Positions 54,008-64,000 of a stretch of DNA of 64,000 nucleotides are shown here, piece after piece. The position numbers and the translations under genes are program-made. Location of the stretch: NCBI RefSeq assembly GCF_000264905.1, contig NW_006763135.1, positions 1,467,179 through 1,531,178 on the forward strand, in the 5' to 3' direction. The notes under the pieces are model-generated. The model had not been told where the DNA came from. It searched no databases and was given only the letters and a program-made list of their open reading frames with translations. The first letter of the stretch is position 1. Each line of letters starts with the position of its first letter. This DNA comes from Stereum hirsutum FP-91666 SS1 (Eukaryota > Basidiomycota > Agaricomycetes > Russulales > Stereaceae).

Positions 54008-54896
54008 GTTTCCTCGTCTTGACTTTTTTAGGGTCGTGGCACGAACGTTTCTCGCCATGAACCAGACGGAGGGCAGGCCCGCCGGTGACTGTAAGCTTGT
54101 ACAGATCTCTCATTTGCTGTGGTGTCCGCGCATACTTCTTTCTCTGTCATCCATCCATCTCTCTCTCTCTCGCTATATCCATTCGCGCTGCTATTTGATT
54201 TGTGTACGTATGGGGGTGCATGTGTAAGAGTACGAGTACCAGTCTTGCTTGCTTGCGAAACACATCTTTTATCTCATCTGCCGGTCCTGGTCCAGGCGAT
54301 TGCCATTGTTCGCGCCTTTTTGGATATCATCGCCATCATCGATCGCTTTCTTCGACGTAAACTGACGGGCGAAATTCCGTCAAGTCCGATAGTAAATTGA
54401 AAACACGCTTTGAAACATTATATGTCACGGCGCCTGGGAACGAAAGGACGGGTGGGTGCCGCATCGATATCTTGGTCGAAGTGGGGTGCCGGACACCTTC
54501 CGTTTACCGGAATCAAGAAGCATCAGGGTTTGGAAGGTTCTACACGTGTAAGTGGTAGACAGGAACTCATCCGGGCTCGAGCTCATAACTGGCCAGTGGT
54601 AGTACTGCTGACCGAGACATCTACACCATGGGTTCGCGTTGCAGGTGCAACTGCTGTTGGTCTTCCAGAAAGCGCTCGCGGAGCAGCAGTCGAATCTGAA
54701 AGAAGCGAATCTTAACGCCACCCAAGCATCGTGTCTGGCCTGTCGTGGCATCTGCAACTAAAGCAATACGTTATGGACGGATACATTCGACGAACGGTAC
54801 ACACATCTATATGGTCATCCGACCGTGAACAGTAGGTGTGGTCAATCCATATATCAGACCGAGGTCCGGAGAAGCCTTGCCAGGGTGTGCGATTCC
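54008..54896. other. Convergent 3' region
   Basis: 889 bp between the DUF6593 stop and the AhpD-like stop (minus). Contains a short TC-rich run near 54155-54175. No gene called. Confidence 0.45.
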
Positions 54897-56252
54897 TCAG
54901 AGCTTCGCGGACAACACGCCTTCACCTGCCTTTCCTCCTTCCTCTGCGGCTGGCTGTACGACGTCAAGGATCGAGTCAACGGTCCTGATGACCCACTCCG
55001 TCCCTTCGTCCGAGGACAACCATCTATCTTCATCGTTCAGGCCCTGCGCGTTCCGCGCTTTGAGAAGACCGAAAACGTGGCTGATGAGCTGGGGGCCGAC
55101 TCTGCCCTCTGCGCGAAGACAGGCTGTACCGACGACCGAGCCAAGCGCACGGCTAAGATTTCCTTGCTCGCTTTCGCCACCAGGGAGAGGGGCGAGCACG
55201 GCGCCGTATGCTTGGATGATGAATGCTATAAAAAGGAGAGAATGAACGAATGAGAGGACAGTGGGATCAACGAATGGCCATCGCGCGAAGCCACCCGATG
55301 GCGTTGATTAACGCGATCGGTAGGGACGAGAGGATCGAGGGGCTTCGACTGGAGGTTCGATGGATGGACGAATGAAGGATGGGGAAGGAAGTGACCGGTA
55401 ACTTACAGATGAAGTCTGGATGATAGGAACCGAGTTTGTCGTGCAGCTTCACCGCATGGGGCTCGTAGATGGACTTCCACAGCTCCTTACCGCGTGTCGT
55501 GACATTGTCGATATTCTCTGCGCTCGCAGCCCTATATGGGGTTCAAAAAGTAAGCACACGAGCAGGCGTTAGCATTCTGAAGAAAGCAGGCATCGCGGAT
55601 CATGCGGGGGAACTGGAAGAACTTCGGAGCCTTTCCTTCAGACGACTTGCCTGTCCGGATGAGTTGTATTCCTGAGTTGGCCTTTCACATCGTCTTCAAG
55701 CGCTTCCATGAGACCCGCTAAGGAAAGAATCGTCTGAAGGCATCCATGCCGTTTCAAGATCAGCGTGTGGCCCAATGGCAGGAAAGATACAGACTCGCTT
55801 ACCCGAGGCACGCCAACAAAGATAGAGCTCTTCACAGCAGCTTCGCGTATGAGAGCAGCCTTCTGCACCGCGCTGGCGACGCTCGTCCGTGAAGCAGCGT
55901 CCGCCGGATCAGTCCTCGTCGTGAATTTGTACAAATGTCCCATTGAGCTGGGTATATTCGACGTCAGGAGTGTGCAGGTCTGGCATGATTAGCCCACGGT
56001 CAGCATACGGCGAGGTCCACATCCATCAAGAATCATATCTGTCCCAAAGGAAGATAACGCATGATACGGCGAGAAGTAGAAGGAGCTGCTCACGCTAAGA
56101 ACGAGCCATCCCGTCTCCGCTTGGCGTTGCTTTGCATCCGTAAAAGTCTTGTTGAGAACGCCATACAACCTACCAGCTGGCGGCCCAGCGAACGAGTTTG
56201 GATTGCGAAGCGTTAGGAGCTGTTTGACAGCTGGGGGAAGATGCTTGACCAT
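54897..56252 (-). CDS. AhpD-like (carboxymuconolactone decarboxylase fold) protein
   Basis: Model: complement(join(54897..55225, 55407..55531, 55651..55733, 55803..55979, 56094..56252)), 290 aa, five exons. Features typical of fungal AhpD-like proteins: FTTRTDPADAASRTSVASAV, VQKAALIREAAVKSSIFVGV with PRTI after it (the helical segment where AhpD has its CxxC), ENIDNVTTRGKELWKSIYEP, LHDKLGSYHPDF, FIIQAYGAVLAPLP, and RALGSVVGTACLRAEGRVGP. No CxxC pair is present, so peroxidase chemistry of classical AhpD is doubtful; function is unknown for this fungal branch. The third intron, 55532-55650, has a textbook GC donor (CAG|GCAAGT). The last intron is long for this window (181 nt). Confidence 0.78.
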
Positions 56253-56823
56253 GGTTGAGAACGTGAAAGGGAGAGGGCCGTGAGATTTCGTCTATATTGA
56301 CATCTTGTGTTGAGTTTGCTTCTAGCTATGCGGCCTTCCGCATCTAACTTCAAGCGTCGCTTCGGACAACATCGGCCATGCGATGGATAGTTGACTTATC
56401 CCCACGACGGTCTCTAAACATCGCAGCTCACCGTACGCCGCGTTAGCATCTCGAGGGCATTTACAGAGGAAGCAAAAAGCAACACTCAAATTCTCAATTC
56501 CATACCACAAGAAAGTAAAGCAAAACCAACAATACCGCAAAACGAGAAAAACCCTCGGTGATATTTGATGATAGTACCCCGTACCATACATCGAAAACAG
56601 ATGGGAAAACATCACCGGTGTCAAAGGGATTGCAAGAGAGTTATGTAAAAGTAAAGGATATCGGTGCAGTTCAAACGGTAATCCCCGACGCCCGCACAAC
56701 AGGCCCCAGGATTGAGGGAGGGTATATATCGTAGGTAGGTTGAGGGTCGGAATGAGGAGCAGAGGGAGCGTGCAACAACGTATAAGACATCGTAAGTGTC
56801 CAAAGTGAGGGTGCAAAACGCGT
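56253..56823. other. Intergenic region
   Basis: 571 bp between the AhpD-like start (minus) and the GH128 stop (minus). A 192-codon minus-strand ORF (56322-56900) overlaps the GH128 3' end in another frame and has no motif. Confidence 0.45.
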
Positions 56824-58214
56824 TTAGTTATCGATGTAGTAGTAACCGAGGGAAGTGGGCAGGCCGCTGGACTCCATGAGGCGGTCAAGGTCGTTGACAC
56901 CAGACATGTCGGTCATGACACCTAAAGAACAATGAGATGAATGTAAGACAGACTAACGAAAAATAAAAGACTAACCGAATGCGAAGTAGGCAGCAATCCA
57001 CTCAGTCTCCTCCATCCACTGCTTCGTGGTCTGCATGAAGGTCCAGACATCGGCATCAGAGCACTGAGCACCACCGTTGAAGTTCTGTGCAGGCTCCTGT
57101 CAGAAAGTGCGAAAAAAGGACGAATGTGTGGGTCTTACCTGGCAAGCGTACTCAGTCACCCAGATATCCATGTTGAAAGCATCGTGGAAGCTGGTGACGT
57201 AGGTCTCGAAGGTGTCGGCACCGACGTCATACCAGTGGACAGCAACACCATCGAACTGCAGATTCAGGTTAGCTATCAACTTCTATTGGATCGCTTGACA
57301 AGGCAGATGTACGAACCGTGCAACCCGAGCAAGCGGCGAAGAAGTCCTTCATCCAGGTCATGCCGGAAGGTGCGGAAGAGGTGGCGGGGGAGATAAGCTT
57401 GTAGCCCTCGTTGGCCAAGGGCTGGATGTACGTTTGCCACATGCTAGCACCGGTAGCGGCGTCCATGTTGGATTGACCAGCCTCGTTAGGCCTAAAAATA
57501 GCGGAGAAATCTCAGAATCATCGCTATGGAGAGAAAAAGTGATACGTACTCGTTCATGCCCATAACGTACTCGGCGTAGCCAGCGACCACAGTGCTCTGG
57601 AACTCACTAACCTGGTTCCAACCCCAAAGCATGGGCATGAGGGTGAAGCCAAGTTCAGCGGCACCTGTGGGCATGGAGGGACTCCATGTGTAGAGGCTGC
57701 AAAAGTCGGGTTAGTATGGCGCAGCGACCGTAACATATACCAAGTGGACGTACTACTTGGTCTTGTCGGTCTTGAAGTTCGACAAGGACGAGTCATCTCC
57801 GAGGGCCCAGGCAATGCCGACTTTGCCACCGGAAGAGCTGGAAGCGGTGGAAGTGGCAACAGCTGCAGAAGTGCTGGTGGAGGTTGCGACCCAGGCGGAG
57901 GAGGAGGACCAAGCGGCGTCGGTGCTGGAGGTCCACGCAGCGTCGGAGGTTGACGTCCAGGTGGAAGCGTCGGAAGAGCTGGCGACGTAGGCGACGGCTG
58001 CGGAGGCAGTAGAGGACTCTGCGTCAGAAGAAGAGCGGACCTTGCAACGCTTAGCGTGAGGAGCGGAGTCGCGCCTCCTCTTCGCGATGCTGTCGTGGCC
58101 GCGGCGGGAGATGTGGTGCTCCTCGAGGGCGTTGACGGGAGAAGCGACAAGCGAGCAGGCGAGGACGGCAAGCGAGGCGACGGAGAGGAGGTTCGATAGT
58201 TTGTGGGAGACCAT
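56824..58214 (-). CDS. GH128-family beta-1,3-glucanase, secreted
   Basis: Model: complement(join(56824..56921, 56976..57084, 57139..57255, 57317..57491, 57550..57696, 57754..58214)), 368 aa, six exons. Signal peptide (LLSVASLAVLACSLVASPVNA), a basic possible Kex2 region (ISRRGHDSIAKRRRD), a Ser/Thr/Ala-rich stretch of about 80 residues likely O-glycosylated, then the GH128 barrel: KVGIAWALGDDSSLSNF, YLYTWSPSMP, FTLMPMLWGWNQVSEFQSTV, the acid/base MGMNEPNEAGQSNM, FDGVAVHWYDVG, and the nucleophile-bearing DIWVTEYACQNFNGGAQCSD. Family knowledge: GH128 enzymes cleave beta-1,3-glucan of the fungal wall, e.g. during fruit-body autolysis in Lentinula. At the fourth intron two acceptors (57084 and 57096) are both in frame and differ by four residues (EPAQ). 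Confidence 0.92.
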
Positions 58215-58761
58215 GATGAAGGCTTTGAGGGTAGGGGGAGAGAAAGAACGGGGATTCAAAGAGTGTCAGCGGCCGAGGCCAAGTTGGGGAACGAAGGCAA
58301 GAGGCGGGGGGAGGGAGGAAAAGTGTTCGTCGTCCTTGGCTACGACGGCGGCCTATATACCCCCGTACCTCAAATTATTACATAAGCCTCCACTTGGGCT
58401 TGGTCCATGCTGCCCACTCCGGGCTTGGCTCCCCTCAGCGTCCCTTTCCAGTACCTTGTTGTGCGCTTTATCTCATTATTCTCTGTGCACTTCCATACAG
58501 TACTTAGACATAAATCAGATATACAGGACAGCCCTCTGCGCGTAACGAACCCGCGCCTGCCGTGCGAAAGAAGGCAAGTACTGTAAAGGAACATGCCCGC
58601 CACGCGAGCGCTTAGCGGAGTTTGTTCGCGAGTAGAAAAGGGATGGGCGGTGCCCGAACGAGGCTTTCTCCTTAACCTCCAAGTTTGACACGCAGAAACC
58701 GGTTCATCAAGTTCATCCCCAAGTTCATCAAGCTCACATTCACCGCTCCCACCTCCTCAAA
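58215..58761. promoter_or_regulatory. Divergent promoter region of GH128 and RRM genes
   Basis: 547 bp between divergent start codons. A CTATATAC element near 58352-58359 lies about 140 bp upstream of the GH128 ATG (minus) and is a plausible TATA box. Confidence 0.45.
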
Positions 58762-59956
58762 ATGTCTGACGCCCCAGTCGCCCCCGTCGTCCAGGACGGC
58801 GAGCCTCCGGCTACGCAGGAGAAAGTCGTCGAAGAAACCCCTGGTTTCAAGGTCCGTTTCCACCCTCCTCCCTTTCTCCCTGCACGCCGCTCATCCCGCC
58901 CGCCCAAATCAGGTCTTCGCCGGCAATCTTGCGTACTCTACCACGGATGAAGGGCTGAAGACGTTTTTCGCGCCAGTCGCGAGCGACATGTGAGTCGTCC
59001 CCGCCAGTCGTCCTCGTGTTCCTTTCTCTTACGTCTCCCGCCTGCCTCGCAACAGCCTCACCGCGCAGGTCATCATGCGTGGCACAAGGTCTGCAGGCTA
59101 CGGCTTTGTCGCTCTCAACAGCGCAGAGGCTGCACAACAGGCAGTCGAGGCTCTCAACAAGCAGGAACTCGACGGTCGTCCCATCATCGTCGAGGTCGCT
59201 AAGCCCGCCGAAGAAAAAGACAAGGAGAAGAAGGAGAAGAAGGCTCGTACCCGGCGTCCTGGCAGACGTGGTGCGAAGGCCGTTCCCGGCGAGGTCACCG
59301 AGGCTGAGGCCAACGGTGACGCTGACAAGGCTGACGGCACTCCCGCTGCTGGCGATGCTGAGAAGCCCAAGAAGAAGAAGAAGAAGGCCGCCGTGAGTCC
59401 CTTTGTTTCAGATCATCCCTTTCCATCATCATCATTCTCATCCACCTCTTTCCCATCATCTCAGAAGAAGCCAAAGCGTGCGACTGAAGGTGCCGAAGGA
59501 GAGGTCGCCGCTGACGGTGCCGCTGCCCCCACCACCACCGAGGGCGGTGAGACCACCAAGAAGCCTCGTCAGAAGAAGGCTCCCCGCCCAGCTCGTCCCG
59601 CGGGTGAGGACCCCTCTGGTGAACCCTCCAAGACGCTGCTCTTCGTCGCCAACCTTGGGTTCAACATCGACGACGCCGGTCTCGCCGCGTTGTTCACCGA
59701 GAGCGGCATCAAGGTTAACTCTGCTCGCATTGTTCGCAGGCGCTGGGGAAGGCCCCGCAAGAGCAAGGGCTACGGTTTCGTCGACGTCGGTGATGAGGAA
59801 GAGCAGAAAAAGGCCATCGAGGCTCTCGAGGGCAAGGACGTCGGTGGAAGGCCCATCGCCGTCAAGATCGCAGTAAACTCTCAGACGGAAGAAGAGGAGG
59901 AGAAGGCTGAGGGTGGCGAGGATGCTACTCCTGAGGCCGCTGTCGTTGCCTCTTAA
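58762..59956 (+). CDS. Two-RRM RNA/ssDNA-binding protein
   Basis: Model: join(58762..58851, 58913..58989, 59056..59392, 59465..59956), 331 aa. RRM1 spans about residues 30-105 (RNP2 VFAGNLAY, RNP1 GYGFVALNS). A Lys/Glu-rich linker with repeated KKKKKK follows. RRM2 spans about 235-315 (RNP2 LLFVANLGF, RNP1 SKGYGFVDV). The C-terminus is acidic. The exon 2-3 junction falls inside RRM1. The product resembles small fungal two-RRM proteins such as fission yeast Rnp24, which bind single-stranded nucleic acid; the exact role is not set by sequence. Codon bias is strong (many GCC, GTC, AAG), which suggests high expression. Confidence 0.88.
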
Positions 59957-60485
59957 ATGTTGCCGTCCATCATCTCACGTAATTCGATAATCGCCCCACC
60001 CGTTCCACGACCCTGTTATGCCTTTGTTATCGTATTAAACCCCCCCTCCATCTCGTTAGGACGACTGTCCCATGTTTTCAAGTTCCACGCTCGTCCTTTC
60101 CGTCGGGCGGTAGCGCGTTCTCCAGTTCATAGTTCAGTTTGTGCGCTCTGCCCTCCGTTCATCGCCGCCCCCGCGCTATCATCGTAATGCGCGTTGTCCA
60201 TACTGTTGATAACTTGTTATAGCCGTCGTTAGGTACACATTTTGGCAACGACGGTTTCGTTCATCGGTTTCATTCTTGTCTTGGAGCCTAAGTCTAAAGT
60301 CTCGTTCAAGAAGCAAAAGTAACCTTTTAGAGTGGCTTCGCACCCCGCAACGTCACCGTTCGAAGATGTCACGCGACTGGGGCGATCCTATATTTGATCT
60401 GAGAAAGGGTTTCATTTGAGCCCCGTAGAGGATTGAATCAAAGCAAAAAGTCATCTGCACGCGCTAAAGTAGTTCAGGATCGGAC
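59957..60485. other. Intergenic region
   Basis: 529 bp between two co-oriented genes; 3' UTR of the RRM gene and promoter of the GPATCH11-like gene. No additional feature seen. Confidence 0.5.
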
Positions 60486-61834
60486 ATGGCTTCGGACGAC
60501 GAAGACGACTATCTGTCAGACAAGTTCCTCCTTCAAGCAACAGCAGCTGCTCCCTCCACTTCCCGCGCCAAGCCGACTACCTACTCCGATAAACGACGCG
60601 AAGCGCTGAGAAAGGCACAGTTGAAGAATGAACAGAATAGGACGAAGAGCAGGAGAGAGCGTGAGCTCGAGGCGAGGGAAGAGGGGCTCAGTAAGAGTTT
60701 GTTTGAGCGGGCGGAGGAGGAGCAGGCTTCAGGGAGTAATAAGGCTTTGGCTATGATGATGAAGATGGGGTTTAAGCCTGGACAGACTTTGGGGAATGTG
60801 GAGGACCGTGAGGAGGAGAAGGCGAAGGTGAAGGTAGAGAAGGAGGAAGAACCGAGTCCGACTCCCGTCACTGCTTTTGCCTCTGCGTCGCGCCGTTCGG
60901 TGTCGAGTACGCCTACGGGAGACGGTCGAGAATCTGTATCTGTGGAACCGCCAGATGGCAAGGTACGAGAGCATATTAAACATCTGGCAGAGCCGCTGCC
61001 TTTGAACGAGTGGGCAGGTGCGTCCTCGTCTCGACTGATTCAGAATGTTGGTAGCCCCTGAATGTACCCGTGTTGACATGCATATCACACACATTTCGTT
61101 GCATCAGGTCGTAAGGGCATAGGTCTGGGCAAACGTGCGGCCTCACCGACTGATCTCGAGCGACTTGCCAAAGCGGCGAAGGTAGACGAGGAGACGAGCA
61201 AGGAGTCGTTCAGGGATCGTACGCGGAGAGAGTTTGAGCAGAAACGGGCGGAGAATAGGTTGATTCCCGCTCAGAATACGTGTGTTACGCTGGATGAGAA
61301 GGTAGGGAAGCAGGTGCGTAGTTTACATTTACTTTCTTTCGTGAATACACACACTGAGACGACCTGGCGTTCATTTAGTTCAATGTCCTCTGGGTGAATG
61401 TGAACAAGCCCGAGTCGTTCCCAGAGGGTCTGCTCGAAGCACTGGCAGATTCGTCCGTCAATCTCGTCCCGTCATCAGACGATGGTACCATCCACGAACG
61501 GCTTCGAGCGCAGATGCAAGCAGACGCGCTACGGCCTCTCTCATCTCAACAAGATGCGGATGGAGAGCCTCAAGCGCCTCTGAAGGAGGCTCCGATAGAT
61601 CCGGAGGTTGTCGAAGAGGTCGCTCGTTTTCTACGTTTGGGGGTAAGTCGCACGTTCGAATTGATCTTCTCGTCGGTTTGACTCACGGGACGATGGTAGC
61701 CTCAAGAACGACTCGGACGTGTGGTGGAGTATCTACGGGAGGAGTACTCGTATTGCTTCTGGTGTGGTACGCAATACGACGGTGCGGAAGAGATGGATGA
61801 ACAGTGTCCGGGGCCGGACGAGGAGCAACATTGA
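60486..61834 (+). CDS. GPATCH11: G-patch protein, GPATCH11/CCDC75 type
   Basis: Model: join(60486..61017, 61108..61313, 61379..61642, 61700..61834), 378 aa. The start MASDDEDDYLSDKFL is typical. A charged coiled-coil segment (KRREALRKAQLKNEQNRTKS) follows, then the G-patch entry MMMKMGFKPGQTLG. The G-patch is split by an insertion of about 70 residues and resumes at EWAGRKGIGLGKRA across the first intron. The C-terminal DUF4187 zinc-finger-like end contains VVEYLREEYSYCFWCGTQYD and QCPGPDEEQH. Family knowledge: GPATCH11 is linked to spliceosome and kinetochore fractions; G-patches activate DEAH helicases. Length is close to animal homologues plus the insertion. Confidence 0.88.
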
Positions 61835-62240
61835 TTTGGGCTGATGAACTGGAACTTGGGGACGCGGTAGGGTACCTACTGGATGCTGACGGACTGAATG
61901 ACAGAATGCAAAGGATATAAAGAGAATAAAACAAGTGTGAGAGAGGAGGGGGAGGAGGAATAAACATAAGGCAGGCGGAAGCAAATATGTCTAATAGTAC
62001 ACAGCACAGACAACAGGGGACCCAACCACGAAAACATGGCACACCGATGAACGAATAGATAGGTTGGGTGTAGAGCGAGTGTGGAAGATTATGCGAGGGT
62101 AAAGACTGGAAGTAATGTCCAGCATAATGATGGTGCAAGTCCGATGCGACGCGCAGATTGCGGTAGATGAAGGTAAGAGAGAGAAAGAACAATGTCCATT
62201 GAAACACACATCATGGTATCGAGACAGTGAGGGGAATATG
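61835..62240. other. Convergent 3' region
   Basis: 406 bp between opposing stop codons; nothing distinctive beyond A/G-rich 3' UTR-like sequence. Confidence 0.5.
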
Positions 62241-63148
62241 TTACCGATGCGAATCTTGGGGAGTGGCTGAAATACGGGTGCCAGTACGGTGGTAGGATCT
62301 AGGGTCAATGTCCATAGAAAGGTGGGTCGACTCTGATGATGAATCTGTCGACGTGGGGGAAGCGAGAAGGAAGTGGGGTATGAGAGTGGGAAGGGCGGGT
62401 ATTGCGACTGGAGCAGCGGGACTGTGGACGTCGGCGGGGAATACGAAGGATGTCGGTGAGGGAGAGGGACTTCGTGGCGACTTGCGTCGGACGAAAGTTG
62501 AAATAGGGGTTATGGCCGGGAGATCGGAGTCGATCCAAGGCTTCTGCCCTCGTCGCAAGGGTCTTTCAGATCGTGGAGCACGAGATGCCCGAGTTGAGCG
62601 TTGAGGGAAGACGGTGTCCAAGGGGGAATGAAGGGGAGAGGAAGAGGGAGCCTGACAGGGGCGTTATTATCACCTTCGCGACAAATGCAAAACATGGATA
62701 CGGAGGAAATTAACATACCCGCGCCGGTTTGTCGAACGCCTCCACGGCGTCTAGAGATGGCATGCTCGCCTTTCGAGGAATCTGCATAACGAAAGGAGAA
62801 CATGTCAGAGTAAGTTGGAGCATAAAATGTCAAGAAACACACGCTGGAGACGCCGTAGGGAGAGTATCTGCCCTTCCCACGGAGTTGGATACTCGGTTCG
62901 GTATCCAATTCCTTGCCGTAGTAGATGCGTTCATGATGAGAGGGAACCAGAAGGTATTTCCCGGCAGGATGAGTATTGTGGCGACGTCGAGGAGATCCAA
63001 GTTCATCGTCCGCATACGAAGAGGACGATGTGGTAGAGGAAAGGGAACTCGAGCGTGAGTGAGAGAACGGACCGGTCGCTCGCCTCTCGTCGGTGAGACC
63101 GAGAGACTGCATGAGCTCGACGAAGGAAGGAAGGGGAGTCCTAGCCAT
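62241..63148 (-). CDS. Small Ser/Arg/Pro-rich protein, unknown function
   Basis: Model: complement(join(62241..62651, 62719..62781, 62843..63148)), 259 aa. The start MARTPLPSFVELMQSLGL is preferred over an in-frame ATG six codons upstream. The N-terminal amphipathic segment is followed by Ser-rich and basic stretches, a PYGVSSIPRKASMPSLDAVE segment spanning the first junction, a polybasic region (RASRAPRSERPLRRGQ), and a Pro/Ser C-terminus. The pattern RKASMPS is a basophilic-kinase-like site. No fold recognised. A TATATATA element at 63224-63231 lies about 76 bp upstream. Confidence 0.68.
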
Positions 63149-63772
63149 TGCTCGATAGCGCGACACTAAGGGTTCTGAAGAAGGGGCGGCAAGGGCGCAA
63201 CATGGGTACGAAGGGGACAGATGATATATATACGAACGAGCGGTGGAGACAGACGCAGCGGTACGGGACGACGCGACGGGTGGCGATGCCCGTAGTTAAT
63301 TGTCGTCAAGCCGATCCCTCCATACAAGAGCCGCTCGCTCGGGTCCGCGTGCCTGCGCCCACCATTTTACTGCTGCGTTCCGACTGCGAGCGTAAACAAC
63401 CCTCGGCTCGGCCCCTGGCTTTCATTATGGAACGTCAGACAACCCCAGACCTCGTCATCGTAAAATCCACAGAGCGTATGTTCGCCGTCTCTCCTGTAGA
63501 ATAAACACTGTGCATATTCTCCTTCGAGACACGCTACGCCCATCACAACACAGGCGCCAGAGAACGCGGGGCGCACGGAACCACGCCTCCAAGCCTCTCG
63601 GCGACCAGATCTAATCACCTGTACAACATAATCGATATCGTTCGACTCCTGCTGCATTGCATGGGAAAACCGCTCCGAACACAAGAAAAGCACGGTAGAC
63701 ATGTAACCTACCGACCGATAGCCGCCGGCGGTAGCAGAAGACAACCTCCCAGGGCACCAAGCAGCATTGTGG
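63149..63772. other. Intergenic region with TATA element
   Basis: 624 bp between the unknown protein's start (minus) and the last partial gene's stop (minus). TATATATA at 63224-63231 probably belongs to the gene starting at 63148. A minus-strand ORF at 63367-63780 has no motif. Confidence 0.4.
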
Positions 63773-64000
63773 CTAGCCAATTAAAACTTCTTCAGGTTCA
63801 TTATGCTCCGTGCAGCTGCACAACCAATGCACAGGATGTGCTCACACCAACGCCAAGGTAACCCTACGTGTTGTAGCATCAGACAGGAGGGACTGACACA
63901 CTTCAGGATTTCATTGGTATCAGTTCCAACGTTGGTAGAGATCCCCTTGGAGAACTGATCTCCAAGCTTCTTGATGCTACTCAAGCCCGAGTCTACCTGT
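63773..64000 (-). CDS. 3' end of a gene cut by the window edge
   Basis: Partial model: complement(join(63773..63815, 63902..>64000)). The visible product begins within VDSGLSSIKKLGDQFSKGIS, continues TNVGTDTNEIL and, after an 86-nt GTGTGT...GTGCAG intron, ends CTEHNEPEEVLIG. The segment is hydrophilic. Family not recognised; the 5' part lies outside the window. Confidence 0.5.

Noticed and set aside
56322..56900. 192-codon minus-strand ORF at the GH128 3' end
   Set aside because: It overlaps the last GH128 exon in a different frame and is Leu/Cys-rich without any motif; treated as 3' UTR reading.
57554..58171. 205-codon minus-strand ORF in another frame of the GH128 gene
   Set aside because: A frame-shifted reading of the Ser/Thr/Ala linker; the GH128 frame has the signal peptide and catalytic motifs.

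Overview
This 64 kb window is nuclear DNA from a filamentous basidiomycete, almost certainly an Agaricomycete. Genes are packed on both strands and carry many short introns (about 38-120 nt, GT-AG with GTRNGT-like donors). The gene content includes a DUF6593 protein, a GH128 glucanase, a GH125 mannosidase, mitoribosomal proteins and a lysine alpha-aminoadipate pathway enzyme. No bacterial, plasmid, viral or CRISPR signal is visible. No tRNA, rRNA or intact transposon was recognised. All gene models were built by hand from reading frame, splice consensus and phase arithmetic; each spliced CDS below closes in frame.

Layout from 1 to 34 kb. A Sfr1/Mei5-like recombination factor (1.06-3.17 kb) and an unrecognised acidic nuclear-type protein (3.5-4.7) are followed by mitoribosomal uL13m (minus), a small ORF (6.0-6.3), an SDR (6.4-7.2) and the m6A methyltransferase IME4/METTL3 (7.6-9.7). 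Next come a minus-strand protein full of VKxE motifs (9.9-12.35), a Cld1-type alpha/beta hydrolase (minus, 13.0-14.75), and the divergent pair uS11m/QCR9 (16.1-17.4). The inositol hexakisphosphate kinase KCS1 lies on minus (18.6-23.1). A poorly resolved stretch follows (23.1-29.57). Then come an unknown membrane-anchored protein (minus, 29.6-30.9), ARL1 (31.4-32.4) and a Cdt2/DTL-like WD40 protein (minus, 32.7-34.6).

Layout from 34 to 64 kb. LYS12 homoisocitrate dehydrogenase (34.9-36.6), a long disordered protein (36.8-38.8), the 17-exon GH125 enzyme (39.7-42.3) and an Inn1/Fic1-like C2 plus polyproline protein (42.6-45.2) are followed by a small membrane protein (minus, 45.5-46.1). After a second gene-poor stretch (46.1-48.9) come a 20-exon secreted M28 aminopeptidase (minus, 48.9-51.2) divergent from uL11m (51.3-51.8), a DUF6593 protein (53.1-54.0), an AhpD-like protein (minus, 54.9-56.25), GH128 (minus, 56.8-58.2), a two-RRM protein (58.8-60.0), a GPATCH11-like protein (60.5-61.8), an unknown protein (minus, 62.2-63.1) and the 3' end of an unknown minus-strand gene.

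Most genes are unrelated housekeeping neighbours, not a pathway cluster. Nuclear genes for mitochondrial function are common (uL13m, uS11m, QCR9, uL11m, Cld1-like). The most notable observations are: a protein in which successive symmetric phase-1 exons carry VKxE (SUMO-consensus-like) motifs; a PIP-box-like motif at the N-terminus of the Cdt2-like protein; METTL3-type CCCH fingers split by a 46-residue insertion; four GC-AG introns and several micro-exons of 7-15 nt; and a stop-free, frame-preserving intron in the KCS1 catalytic region that would encode a hydrophobic insert.
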